Assembly: GCF_003234795.2 (NCBI RefSeq) | Contig: NZ_CP126268.1 | Span: 744,001 to 808,000, forward strand | DNA from: Curtobacterium sp. MCLR17_032 | Lineage (GTDB): Bacteria; Actinomycetota; Actinomycetes; Actinomycetales; Microbacteriaceae | Direction of reading: 5' to 3' | DNA: 64,000 bases | Part shown: positions 17,960 to 25,354 of the stretch, piece after piece | Layout of the letters: every line of letters starts with the position of its first letter | Numbering within the stretch: position 1 is the first letter of the stretch | Translations under genes and position numbers: made by a program | Notes under the pieces: model-generated | Databases searched by the model: none | What the model was told of the DNA's origin: nothing | The model's input: only the letters and a program-made list of their open reading frames with translations

Positions 17960-18236
17960 GTCCGAGGTCTTCACACGCCCTCCTCTATGACTCCAAGTCG
18001 CACTGACTGCCGTGCCTGTGCGGCAGCCTGATCCTCGGCTGTGCAACTCGCGTCAACCGCAACCTCTGATCCGGTGTGCGTCTCTCCCTCAGTTGGGCGG
18101 CGCAGGCCGCCAGCGGACGTAGCCGGACCACAGGCGGCGGTACCGAAGGACGACGGAGGAACAGGCGTGGTTCAACCAAGATTGCCGATCGTCGGCGAAT
18201 CCATCATCGATTCCGCCGTCTCCGTCAAGCTCGTGT

Positions 18237-18800
18237 GTGGCGCGCACCCCGAATACCTCAGCCTCAAATCCCGTGAACTACGCTGCAGCTTTAGCCGAGC
18301 TGAAGCACCAGGTGAGGGATGCGCAGTTCACGGCACAGCGGAGGCTGAACCCCAAGTTTGTGCGCCTGTATCGGCCGATCGGGTCATCGATTCCGCAGCG
18401 GCAGGAGGTTCAGCGGGGGATCAAGGTCATCGACGTGTCGCCGAGGATCTGCGTGCGGACTTCCGGGGATGAAGGGTTTCTCGCGTGCGAATTTCTTCTA
18501 CATGCTCCGTGTCGCTGCGGCTTAGCCGAGCGAGCAACTTGTGCAACAGCTTGTTGAGTAGCTTCCCCGGGGGCATCACGGTGCTCCTCAACCGTCTCGA
18601 TGACAGGGGATCCTGGGAGTGATACGCCGAGCGGGCCGTGCACCATGGGTGGTCTTGGAACGTCCTCGAGCACCACATCCGCACTGACGCGCATAGCCGC
18701 TGGGAGGCGGCGCCGTCGAAGTTCGCCGCGACGCTGCCTGCAGGGGAGTCGGATCTGTGCAGCAGATCACGAAGGACCCGTGCGTCCTTTGACGGGTAGT
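18237..18800 (+). pseudogene. YhcG/DUF1016 PD-(D/E)XK nuclease gene, N-terminal half, multiply broken
   Basis: The frame starts MARTPNTSASNPVNYAAALA, then AELKHQVRDAQFTAQRRLN and LYRPIGSSIPQRQ, the hallmark N-terminal domain of DUF1016 proteins. Continuing needs frame changes near 18440 and 18470 (DLRADFRG, then MKGFSRANFFYMLRVAA). A TAG follows near 18557, and a TGA replaces a codon before YAERAVHHGWSWNVLEHHIR. The remaining similarity (KFAATLPAGESDL, QQITKDPCVL) ends near 18800, before the nuclease domain. The gene is a relic of a defence- or toxin-type nuclease. Confidence 0.85.
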
Positions 18801-18871
18801 TTCCTTTTTCAGATAGTTTGTTTGCAAACGCCGCTGACGGCTGACCCTCGAACGACGCTCGGAGGCGGACA

Positions 18872-18908
18872 AGAAAAAGGAGAGACGCGCTCAAAGGCGC
18901 GCCTCTCC
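18872..18908 (-). terminator. Rho-independent terminator
   Basis: GGAGAGACGCGC and GCGCGCCTCTCC pair with one mismatch around a 6-nt loop. On the minus strand the hairpin is followed by TTTTTCTTG. It ends transcription of the 52-aa gene and probably the two secreted-protein genes upstream of it. Confidence 0.75.
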
Positions 18909-18919
18909 GATCTCTTCAG

Positions 18920-19078
18920 CTATGAATGGTCCGCCGTTCGTTGCGCCCGACGTTCGCGCGCTTCGGCGTCCTGACGCTTCTGTGTCGGTCCCTTCTTGAG
19001 GGATCCCCACACTGCGGTGCCGATCAAAATGAACGTAACAACAAGCACGATCGGGATGAAGCCCGGGAGCAGCAGCAT
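18920..19078 (-). CDS. Small single-span membrane protein, 52 aa
   Basis: Starts at ATG behind GAGGGGAACCTA. Residues 2-24 form one hydrophobic helix (LLLPGFIPIVLVVTFILIG), followed by a highly charged tail (KKGPTQKRQDAEARERRAQR). It lies 60 bp downstream of the secreted-protein pair on the same strand and just before a clear terminator, so it is probably the last gene of that operon. Function unknown; PLDc_N-like or immunity-type membrane peptides are possible roles. Confidence 0.65.
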   Translation of the reverse strand: MLLLPGFIPIVLVVTFILIGTAVWGSLKKGPTQKRQDAEARERRAQRTADHS

Positions 19079-19138
19079 TAGGTTCCCCTCGAGACCACGT
19101 TTGGGTCTAACTCTACCGATCCTACTCCGTCTGGGTGA

Positions 19139-19861
19139 TCAGTAGTTGGTCGTCCAGGCCCTCGACGTCGTCACCCGGAGAGAGACGTAGAGGTCCTCGC
19201 TTGAGCCGAGGCTAGTTGACTTGTACAGGGCGTGCTCCTGTGCGTAAGCCTCGATGGATCCGTTCTGCTTCTTCCGCTTGATGCTGACAGTCGGCGCTGC
19301 GACGAGGTTGCCGTACTTGACGACTGCGTTGGGCTTGTTCGCGGTGTCGATCTGGGCACCACCGGTGTAGCGCTCGTAGGTTGCGTTGAACCAGAGGTCG
19401 TACGGCCCGGTGGCAATCTCGACCTTGCAGTTGGACTCGACGACGTAGCCCCCACCGTTGGACTCCTTGCAGCCTGTGATCTGCTGCGGCTGGAGCGAGC
19501 GTGTGCCCGCTTTCGCGCCTGCGCTGGTGGTTTCAGGCGTCTCGAGCGAGGTAACCGCGACGGAACCGTCTGGGTACACGGAACGGCTCACGAGCTCCGT
19601 CGACGTTTCCACGCTAGTGCTACTCGTCGGCTGGACGGATTGTGACATCGAATCCAGGAGCTTGCCGCTGTCGAGCTTGGCGATGAGCGCGTCTTGTGTT
19701 GCCGAGGAGATGCCTTGGCTGGTGAACCAGTCACGGAGCGCGGTCTGGTCTTGACCGGAGGTTGCGGCGGTAGCGGGAGCTGCGCTGAACATGCCGACGA
19801 CGAGCGTGCCGGCGATGGCGGTAGCGATGGCGATCTTCTTGGTTCGGTTCGTCGTGTTCAC
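19139..19861 (-). CDS. Secreted protein, paralogue of the upstream gene
   Basis: 240 aa from GTG 19861, overlapping the upstream stop. The Sec signal peptide ends near FSAAPATAA. The mature N-terminus has a conserved unit, LRDWFTSQGISSATQDALIA plus LLDSMSQ, shared with the next gene upstream (MRDWYAARGV, LMDSMREG). Then follow a Thr/Ser linker with SVYPDGSVAVT, a two-cysteine stretch (TGCKES, ESNCKVE) and a beta-rich end. I recognise no family. The tandem arrangement suggests a two-component secreted factor. Confidence 0.75.
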   Translation of the reverse strand: MNTTNRTKKIAIATAIAGTLVVGMFSAAPATAATSGQDQTALRDWFTSQGISSATQDALIAKLDSGKLLDSMSQSVQPTSSTSVETSTELVSRSVYPDGSVAVTSLETPETTSAGAKAGTRSLQPQQITGCKESNGGGYVVESNCKVEIATGPYDLWFNATYERYTGGAQIDTANKPNAVVKYGNLVAAPTVSIKRKKQNGSIEAYAQEHALYKSTSLGSSEDLYVSLRVTTSRAWTTNY

Positions 19862-20598
19862 CAGGAGCCTCCCTTGGTGCTGATCGCCTTGTTGCTGCCG
19901 ACCTTGAGGGAGAGGCTTGCCGTAAACGACCCGCCGCCCCTTGAGGAGTTGTAGACCGTGGTGGCGGTCGCAGTTGCCGGTCCCGACGCGTTCTCGTTCT
20001 TCTTGGTGATCTTCAGAGATGGTGTCGGTGCCGTGCCGGCAATCGCGTACGCGTAGGGTGCGGAGACTTCGTTGATGAGATCGTTGTTGCTGCCCTGCAC
20101 GATGTCGTACGTGGCGTGGAAGGCGACCTGCAGGAAGCTGTTGTCCGCCGCTACGACACAGTTGTTATACCGAGTGTCGTAGTGGCTTGGTGTGGTGCTG
20201 GCGCACTGCCCCACCGACTGAGCCGTCACGGCTCGACGGGAGACACCGGCGCTGTTGCCGGTGTTCGGGTTCTGGATTTCCGTCTCGGAGATCGAACCAT
20301 CCGCGAAGACCGACTGTGTGACGGTGAAACCGTCACGCTGCAGGGTCGTCATCGAGGTCGGTGTCTGACCTTCACGCATCGAATCCATCAGCGTGCCGCT
20401 GAGGAACTGGTCGATCAGCGGGTCGTAGGTCGTTTCGGGGACGCCGCGTGCGGCGTACCAGTCGCGCATGTGTGCCGAGACTGCAGCGTCATCGCTTGCA
20501 GCGGAGGCGGAGACGGCGGGAACGAGCGTGAGGCCAGCGACGGTACAAACCGTTGCCGCCGCGACGCTCAAGCGCTTCCAACGTGACTTCAGAACCAT
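19858..20598 (-). CDS. Secreted protein, first of a tandem paralogous pair
   Basis: 246 aa from an ATG at 20598. Signal peptide MVLKSRWKRLSVAAATVCTV, cleaved near AVSASA. It shares the architecture of its downstream neighbour: helical start unit, SVFADGSISETEIQNP segment, two cysteines (VGQCAST, NNCVVAAD) and a beta-rich C-terminus (SLKITKKNENAS, SFTASLSLKVG). The stop overlaps the GTG of the neighbour, so equal synthesis is likely. Role unknown; secreted toxin, bacteriocin-like or wall-associated functions are all open. Confidence 0.75.
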   Translation of the reverse strand: MVLKSRWKRLSVAAATVCTVAGLTLVPAVSASAASDDAAVSAHMRDWYAARGVPETTYDPLIDQFLSGTLMDSMREGQTPTSMTTLQRDGFTVTQSVFADGSISETEIQNPNTGNSAGVSRRAVTAQSVGQCASTTPSHYDTRYNNCVVAADNSFLQVAFHATYDIVQGSNNDLINEVSAPYAYAIAGTAPTPSLKITKKNENASGPATATATTVYNSSRGGGSFTASLSLKVGSNKAISTKGGSW

Positions 20599-20759
20599 TC
20601 GGAACTCCTATTCGCTTGGCGGGTTGCCCCGCAGGAACCAGTATTTGATTGCGTCGCGTTCGGGAGCATCAACCTCTTGGCCGTAGACAGAGGGGTCTAT
20701 TTGCGTTACCGTAGGGTTGGTATGCCCGCGTTGCGCGGGCTCTTGGGTTGGGGGGTCCA

Positions 20760-21026
20760 GTGTCAGGAACGACAACGATGCGAAGCGCACAGCGACGTGT
20801 ATCGCTTCTGGCGGTTGCAGGGCTTGTTCTTGCCTTCCTCTTCGCACCGGCAGGTCTCATAGTCAGCGTCGTCGCGCTTGCGCGGCTCCGGCCGACAGGA
20901 GGGCTGGCATTCGTCTTGGTGTTTGTCGGACTCGTTGTCGGAGCCGTTGGCTCCATGCTGCTGCTTTGGTGGTGGGCGACCCAAGGTCAGTTCCTTGTTA
21001 GTCCACCCCGTTATGCCAACTACTGA
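20760..21026 (+). CDS. Small DUF4190-like membrane protein
   Basis: About 88 aa from GTG 20760, with a G-rich ribosome site (TTGGGGGG) upstream. Two hydrophobic segments are separated by a short ARLRPTGG loop: LLAVAGLVLAFLFAPAGLIV and LAFVLVFVGLVVGAVGSMLL. This double-helix plan with the central basic loop is typical of DUF4190 proteins of actinobacteria. Divergent from the secreted-protein pair. Confidence 0.6.
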   Translation: MSGTTTMRSAQRRVSLLAVAGLVLAFLFAPAGLIVSVVALARLRPTGGLAFVLVFVGLVVGAVGSMLLLWWWATQGQFLVSPPRYANY

Positions 21027-21029
21027 CCG

Positions 21030-21248
21030 GTGTCGGCTTTCCGCGCTCTCGAAGACGGCTTTGCGCTAGCGGCGACTGTCGGGGCACTGCATCGTATTGC
21101 GAACTTCATTACCGGTCAGGACCACGAGAAAGCGCTTGAACTGCGCGACGAAGCGATTCGGCTAGCTGGCGCGCACCTCTCCGCACACAAGCTCGCGGAC
21201 ACCGCAGGAGTCCCGCTAGAACTCGTCATGGCGGTTCTGTGTAGCTGA
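21030..21248 (+). CDS. Small hypothetical protein, 72 aa
   Basis: GTG start 4 bp after the membrane-protein stop. The product is mostly helical (FALAATVGALHRIANFITGQ, KALELRDEAIRLAGAHL) and ends with a segment that could be a degenerate HTH (KLADTAGVPLELVMAVL). No family recognised; coding status rests on spacing and composition. Confidence 0.4.
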   Translation: MSAFRALEDGFALAATVGALHRIANFITGQDHEKALELRDEAIRLAGAHLSAHKLADTAGVPLELVMAVLCS

Positions 21249-21361
21249 GGCCCATGCGTGACGGAAGGAGCGTCTTGTGAAGAACGGCTGGCATCCATCG
21301 GGGGGGGGGTCCCTTGCGTTGCAACGGTAACGCGCATGGGTAGTGTCTCTGTGCTCATCGG

Positions 21362-21475
21362 CGTCGCCGACAACGCGCCCTCGGCAGGCTCACCCCGGTG
21401 CCGTTTGAGATGATTTACACCGCCGCAACGCGGCGTAATCGCTACAACCCCAACCGTCAACCAAAGTCGGGGCAG
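21362..21475 (+). mobile_element. IS3-family transposase 3' remnant
   Basis: One frame reads RRRQRALGRLTPVPFEMIYT, the pattern seen at the C-terminus of IS3-type transposases (RRRHSALGxLTPxEFE). The following AACCGTCAACCAAAGTCGGG resembles an IS3 right end. Nothing else of the element remains. It abuts the truncated 92-aa gene copy at 21481 and probably caused that truncation. Just upstream, a run of ten G lies at 21300-21309. Confidence 0.5.
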
Positions 21476-21480
21476 ACCCG

Positions 21481-21560
21481 ACCAAGCTCGCGGCTTGGCT
21501 TTGGCGGGCCTGGGTGAAGCGCAGACGGCAAGCTGGTGGGACAGCGACCCGATCGGCCGG
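21481..21560 (+). pseudogene. 3' fragment of the 92-aa gene
   Basis: TKLAAWLWRAWVKRRRQAGG matches the end of the 92-aa protein at 12674 (KLAAWVWRSSVKHRQQAGG). The stop codon is changed to CGA and the 5' part is replaced by IS3-like sequence. As in the other copy it converges on the HTH-type gene. Confidence 0.65.
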
Positions 21561-21566
21561 TCGTGT

Positions 21567-22592
21567 TCAGTTGGGCAGGTTGTGGCGGAGGTCGTACCCT
21601 GTGTCGGCGAGGAACTGGAGACGGTTTCGCACTTCCTCGAGGGACGCTGCGTCTTCGTCGTTGCGCAGGTCGGCGCGGAGGAGCGTGTTGGCGGTGATGA
21701 TGTCGTCGGTGCGGTCTGCGTAGCCGGCGGCTGCTGCGGTGAGGAAGATGGTGGGGTCTGCTGGCCGGATGAGTTCGGTGCCGGAGTAGCCGACGGTGTC
21801 GGGTTCGAACCCGAGCGCTGGCATGTCGAGTTCCTGTTCGGTGAACGCGACGAGCCGGTACGGCATCGCACGTTTGCTGATCGCCGGGTAGCCGGGCCGT
21901 TCCGAGATTCCGCGGCCGGAGATGCGGCAGCCCGCCTCGATGAGCCGTTCTGATTGCTTGATGAGTGGCAGGTCGGATGTCCACCGGGTCCTGACACCGC
22001 CCGGTCCCGGATAACAGGCGATCGCAAAGTCCACCAGCCCACCCACCTGCCGTGACTCCCACCCGATCCGGGTGCGGTGCACGCGATTGCCGAGGCGTGC
22101 CAGCGCGTCGTCCACCTGCCCAGCAGTTAGCCCGGCCCACACCAGTCCGTCGAAGGTGGAGCCGTTGACCGCGAGCATTCGTGCGACTGCGAAGGTGACG
22201 TAGATGGGGGCGGCGTCCTTCCATCGTTCCTTCGTCCCGAGTATCTGCTTGCCGTCGATCCATACGCGGCGGCGGTCGACGTCGACCAGCACCACCGATG
22301 CGGTTTGTTCCGCGAGCGCGATTTGCGTGGCGGTGACGGTCCGTGGTGCCAGGAGGAGCAGTTCCGCGTCGTTCGGGTCGTCGTTGCGGGGGCGTTGGGT
22401 GAGGGTGGGGAGGCGTGCGCGGCGGCCGTCGGCGAGGCGGATCGTGTCGTGCGACTCCACGACCGCGCGAAGCCCGGCGAGTTTCAGGACGGTGAGGGTG
22501 TTGGTGAGGTCGGTGGTGTCGCCCAGCCCGTACGGCAGCGTGAGCTGCGGTCGGCCGCTGTATGCGGCGTTGACCCATTCGAGCCCAGGCAT
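21567..22592 (-). CDS. HTH-containing protein, AbiEi-like topology (last gene of an unknown cluster)
   Basis: 341 aa from the ATG that overlaps the previous stop (TGATG); its start MPGLEWVNAAYSGRP aligns with the start of the paralogue at 24016. Order: beta-rich N-terminal domain (LTLPYGLGDTTDLTNTLTVL), a VDVDRRRVWIDG strand pair, then a winged-helix-like segment (NGSTFDGLVWAGLTAGQVDD) followed by GWESRQV. The C-terminal domain (YPGPGGVRTRWTSD, PYRLVAFTEQELDMPALGFE) ends with DRTDDIITANTLLRADLRND. The order HTH, Trp-containing link, late V-x-D-ll element resembles actinobacterial AbiEi-type antitoxin/regulators. That is a fold-level guess, not an established assignment. Confidence 0.75.
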   Translation of the reverse strand: MPGLEWVNAAYSGRPQLTLPYGLGDTTDLTNTLTVLKLAGLRAVVESHDTIRLADGRRARLPTLTQRPRNDDPNDAELLLLAPRTVTATQIALAEQTASVVLVDVDRRRVWIDGKQILGTKERWKDAAPIYVTFAVARMLAVNGSTFDGLVWAGLTAGQVDDALARLGNRVHRTRIGWESRQVGGLVDFAIACYPGPGGVRTRWTSDLPLIKQSERLIEAGCRISGRGISERPGYPAISKRAMPYRLVAFTEQELDMPALGFEPDTVGYSGTELIRPADPTIFLTAAAAGYADRTDDIITANTLLRADLRNDEDAASLEEVRNRLQFLADTGYDLRHNLPN

Positions 22593-22840
22593 CAGCAGCT
22601 GCGGCCCTCCGAGGTGTCGGGTTGGGTGAGGGCGATGAGCCAGCGGGTTTCTTCGAGGAACGGTTCCCACCCGTCGCGGGTGTCGCCGTGGGCTGGTTCG
22701 CAGATGTTGCCGGTGTCGGTGCTGCGAATGATGACCTGCCGCAGCTCGCTGCTGGGCGGGTCGCGGAAGAACACCTGCCCGTGCACCCCGGTCACGTCGT
22801 AGGCGACGTTCAGGAGGAACAGGTCCGGGCGGCTGCTCAT
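22592..22840 (-). CDS. Small beta-module protein, 82 aa
   Basis: The ATG overlaps the preceding stop (ATGA), which I prefer to the in-frame ATG 9 nt upstream; the stop overlaps the next ATG (TGATG). The whole protein is one copy of a module repeated through the cluster: hydrophobic strand LFLLNVAYD, then GVHGQVFFRDP, a variable strand and a final helix (FLEETRWLIALT). No known family. Probably binds its neighbours or a shared ligand; this is inference from coupling and repetition. Confidence 0.65.
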   Translation of the reverse strand: MSSRPDLFLLNVAYDVTGVHGQVFFRDPPSSELRQVIIRSTDTGNICEPAHGDTRDGWEPFLEETRWLIALTQPDTSEGRSC

Positions 22841-23700
22841 GGTCGCCACCGTCGTCCGCGGAACAGGGCGATGATCGTCGTCAGCGGTCGTCCTTCCCGC
22901 ATCCAGTCGAGCGGTGTCAGGATCCGGTTGTCGACGGTGAGGAAGTCGAGGGGTGTGGTCATGAACTCGGTCATTGCGGCCGCGTCGAGGAGTGGTTGGG
23001 GTGCTGCCGCGTAGAGGACGTCGAGGCCGGGCAGCAGTGAGGACGGGTCACCGAACTCGGGGAGTGCGGGTCGGACGAGTTGCCAGTCGGGGATGCGTTC
23101 TTCCCCGTCGAGGTCGAAGCTCGTCAGCCGGTTCGCTTCGAACAGCTCACCGACCTCGTCGATGCTGATCTGCAGTGCGGCAGCGACTTCTGGTTCGGTG
23201 AGGGTGGTGTTGAGGAGGTTCCGGCGGATCCGGGCTTGCGTGGTCTGCCACCAGTCCTCGGGAACGTCCGCCGGACCGACAGCACTGTGTGCGGGTTGGC
23301 GCGGGATTTGTCGGCCTTCGTCGGCGTAGGCGCTGAGTTGTTCGCGGGTGACTTCTCCGCGGGCGTACATCCATAGCTGCGACTGCCACGGCATGTCGTC
23401 CGGGAACCCTTCCAAGTAGCCCGAGTGAATGACCGCCCGAACCGCTTTCTCCCGTCGCGCAATCTCGGAGGCGGGGATGAGGAGGGTCTGCACGATGCGG
23501 TTCGCTTCCCGCACCGCCGGCACCGTCAGGTCGGACAGGACCGTGTTGTTCTTGTCGTAGAGCTCGTACCCGGGCTCGACGTCGGTGGGGCGGACGAGGA
23601 TCTGCGCCAGGTGCGCGTCCGGATTCTCGGTGTCCTCGAGGAGCACGTGCCCCCAGAGGATCCGGTCGTTCGACAAGTGCAGGGACACCAAACGCATCAT
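22837..23700 (-). CDS. Beta-module fused to HTH and MbcA/ParS-like domain
   Basis: 287 aa from ATG 23700, with GGAGG nine bases upstream (TTG 23706 is less likely). Residues 1-85 are the cluster's small module (RLVSLHLSNDRILWGHVLLE). The middle is helical (DMPWQSQLWMYARGEVTREQ). From about residue 180 the pattern TEPEVAAALQISIDEVGELF with DLDGEERIPDWQL reads as an HTH. It is followed by LLPGLDVLYAAAPQPLL and TPLDWMREGRPLTTIIALF, which resembles the C-terminal region of MbcA/ParS/Xre-type antitoxins. A DNA-binding regulator or antitoxin role is suggested. Confidence 0.7.
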   Translation of the reverse strand: MMRLVSLHLSNDRILWGHVLLEDTENPDAHLAQILVRPTDVEPGYELYDKNNTVLSDLTVPAVREANRIVQTLLIPASEIARREKAVRAVIHSGYLEGFPDDMPWQSQLWMYARGEVTREQLSAYADEGRQIPRQPAHSAVGPADVPEDWWQTTQARIRRNLLNTTLTEPEVAAALQISIDEVGELFEANRLTSFDLDGEERIPDWQLVRPALPEFGDPSSLLPGLDVLYAAAPQPLLDAAAMTEFMTTPLDFLTVDNRILTPLDWMREGRPLTTIIALFRGRRWRP

Positions 23701-23740
23701 CAGCAACTACCTCCAAAGCAATGGGCGTGAGCAGGGCAGG

Positions 23741-24016
23741 TCAGGGCTGCGGGAACTCGGCCCCGGTGCGGCCGATGCGCTCCGGTGTGTAGCGGAGGAG
23801 GAACCGCATGATGCGATCCGCCTCGACCATCGCCAGCACCGCCGGATCCTGACCGTGCGGGTCGACATTCGTGAGCCGGAACCAGGGCGGTTCGTCGACG
23901 TTGTCGATGAGGACCGTCGGCGGTGGAGCGCCGGTGTGGTCGGGGTCGGTGAACATGACGGCGCCGAAGAACCGCGCGTCGTCGTAGGCCAACGTCAGCG
24001 ACAACAGCTGCAGCAT
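23741..24016 (-). CDS. Small beta-module protein, 91 aa
   Basis: ATG at 24016 shares its A with the previous stop (TGATG). The protein is one module: LLSLTLAYDDARFFGAVMFTD, then a strand TVLIDNVDEPPWFRL and a helix AMVEADRIMRFLLRY. It aligns well with the N-terminus of the 287-aa protein downstream (40 bp away) and with the 82-aa protein. Unknown function. Confidence 0.65.
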   Translation of the reverse strand: MLQLLSLTLAYDDARFFGAVMFTDPDHTGAPPPTVLIDNVDEPPWFRLTNVDPHGQDPAVLAMVEADRIMRFLLRYTPERIGRTGAEFPQP

Positions 24017-25044
24017 CAGCCCACCCCGCCCTCACCGCTGCCGGGGTGCCACCGAAGGTCGTGGGCGAGATCGGACCGGAAGTGCAGCAGCTGCCGCAAC
24101 CCGTTCACCGCATCCGTGTTCGCGGTAACCCAGCTGTCCTCGTAGAGGACGTGCGCGGTGATGAAGTCGTCCGTGCAACATCCGTCCGCGCCGGTCAGGA
24201 CGGTGGTGTCCTGCGGGATGACGACCGACACCGTCGCCTCGTTCACGGTGGCGGGCTCGTAGCCGAGCGAGGCCATGTCGGGGTGGTGGGCGAAGAACGC
24301 CGTCAGCCGGTTCGGCGGGACGATGACGCCGGACTGCTGCGCCGCCCACCGATCCGACATCACCCCACCCAGCGCAATCAGCTGGTCCGCCTGCTCGTCG
24401 ATGGTCGTGTCGCGGCGCCAGCAGGTTCGTACGCCGCCGTAACCCGGGTACGCCGCGAAGGCCCAGTCGCACAGGGCGGCGCGGTCGGCTGCTTCCCACC
24501 CGATCGGCGTGAAGAACACGTGTGTCCCGAGAGCAGGCATCGCGGCACGCACAACATCAAGTGGAATGCCGATGCGGTCCGCAATAGCGCGGCTGCCGCC
24601 GCCGTGGAGGGCGATGGCGCGGGCGATCGCGAACACGGTCCGCCACCCTGGGGTCGCTTCCCGTTGCATCGACGTGCTGGACAGCTGCCGCCCGTCAGCC
24701 CACACCCGCCCGCGTTTCCCGTTCACGACCACCAGGTCGGGGTATCGGCGCACCAGTGACAGCACCCCGCCCTCGGACCTGCCGGGCAGGAGGATCACAT
24801 CATTCACCCGGCCCTCGCCGCCGTCGCCGTCGGTGACGGTGGTGGTCGGGTCCGGGGTGGCGAGAAGCGCCGTGCGGCCGTCGTCGAATCGGAGCCGGTC
24901 GAACGTCTCCACGCGTGCGGTCAGCCCGGCAGCAGCGAGGGCGGTGAGGGTCTCGGTGATGTCGATCGTGTAGCCAAGCCCGAACGGCAGCGACAGCATC
25001 GACTGCTCATGCCGGATGGTCCGCACCCACTGCCGGTCAGACAT
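24016..25044 (-). CDS. HTH-containing protein, paralogue of the 21567 product
   Basis: 342 aa. The ATG at 25044 overlaps the stop of the preceding gene and aligns with the paralogue's start; the ORF could open 13 codons earlier without support. Shared landmarks: LSLPFGLGYTIDITETLTAL, VNGKRGRVWADGRQL, HTH segment (RAIADRIGIPLDVVRAAMPAL), GWEAADRAALCDWAFAAYPG and the late DDFITAHVLYEDSW. Overall identity to the 341-aa paralogue is modest but the order of all blocks is the same and the lengths differ by one residue. Probably a specific-ligand version of the same regulator or enzyme. Confidence 0.75.
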   Translation of the reverse strand: MSDRQWVRTIRHEQSMLSLPFGLGYTIDITETLTALAAAGLTARVETFDRLRFDDGRTALLATPDPTTTVTDGDGGEGRVNDVILLPGRSEGGVLSLVRRYPDLVVVNGKRGRVWADGRQLSSTSMQREATPGWRTVFAIARAIALHGGGSRAIADRIGIPLDVVRAAMPALGTHVFFTPIGWEAADRAALCDWAFAAYPGYGGVRTCWRRDTTIDEQADQLIALGGVMSDRWAAQQSGVIVPPNRLTAFFAHHPDMASLGYEPATVNEATVSVVIPQDTTVLTGADGCCTDDFITAHVLYEDSWVTANTDAVNGLRQLLHFRSDLAHDLRWHPGSGEGGVG

Positions 25045-25354
25045 CAGCCGCACCAGCCGCTTCAGGACCACGCCCCACCGCACGAAGCTTCGACAGTGCG
25101 TCCATCACTTGAGTCGCTGCCTCACGCAGCGGGTCCGCAGGATCCGACAATGGTGTTCCGTTCAGGAGCGTGAACACCCACCCGTCTTCGCTGGTGCGGA
25201 CGTTGACGGTCCGCTGCAGGATCTTCGGCCCGGTGGAGTTCGTGAACGTCATTCCGGCCAACGTCGGCCAGATCCCGGCGTCGAACTGCGCCGACAACGA
25301 CAGCAGCCGCAACGGCACCGGCTCGAATCGCAGCGCCGCCCCACGCTCAGGCAT
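25037..25354 (-). CDS. Small beta-module protein, 105 aa
   Basis: Starts at ATG 25354, overlapping the upstream gene's last codons (ATGCCTGA), and ends over the next start. Residues 10-90 carry the module in a diverged form (LRLLSLSAQFDAGIWPTLAG, RTVNVRTSEDGWVFTLL, AATQVMDALSKL). The tail is Ala/Gly-rich. No known family. Confidence 0.6.
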   Translation of the reverse strand: MPERGAALRFEPVPLRLLSLSAQFDAGIWPTLAGMTFTNSTGPKILQRTVNVRTSEDGWVFTLLNGTPLSDPADPLREAATQVMDALSKLRAVGRGPEAAGAADV

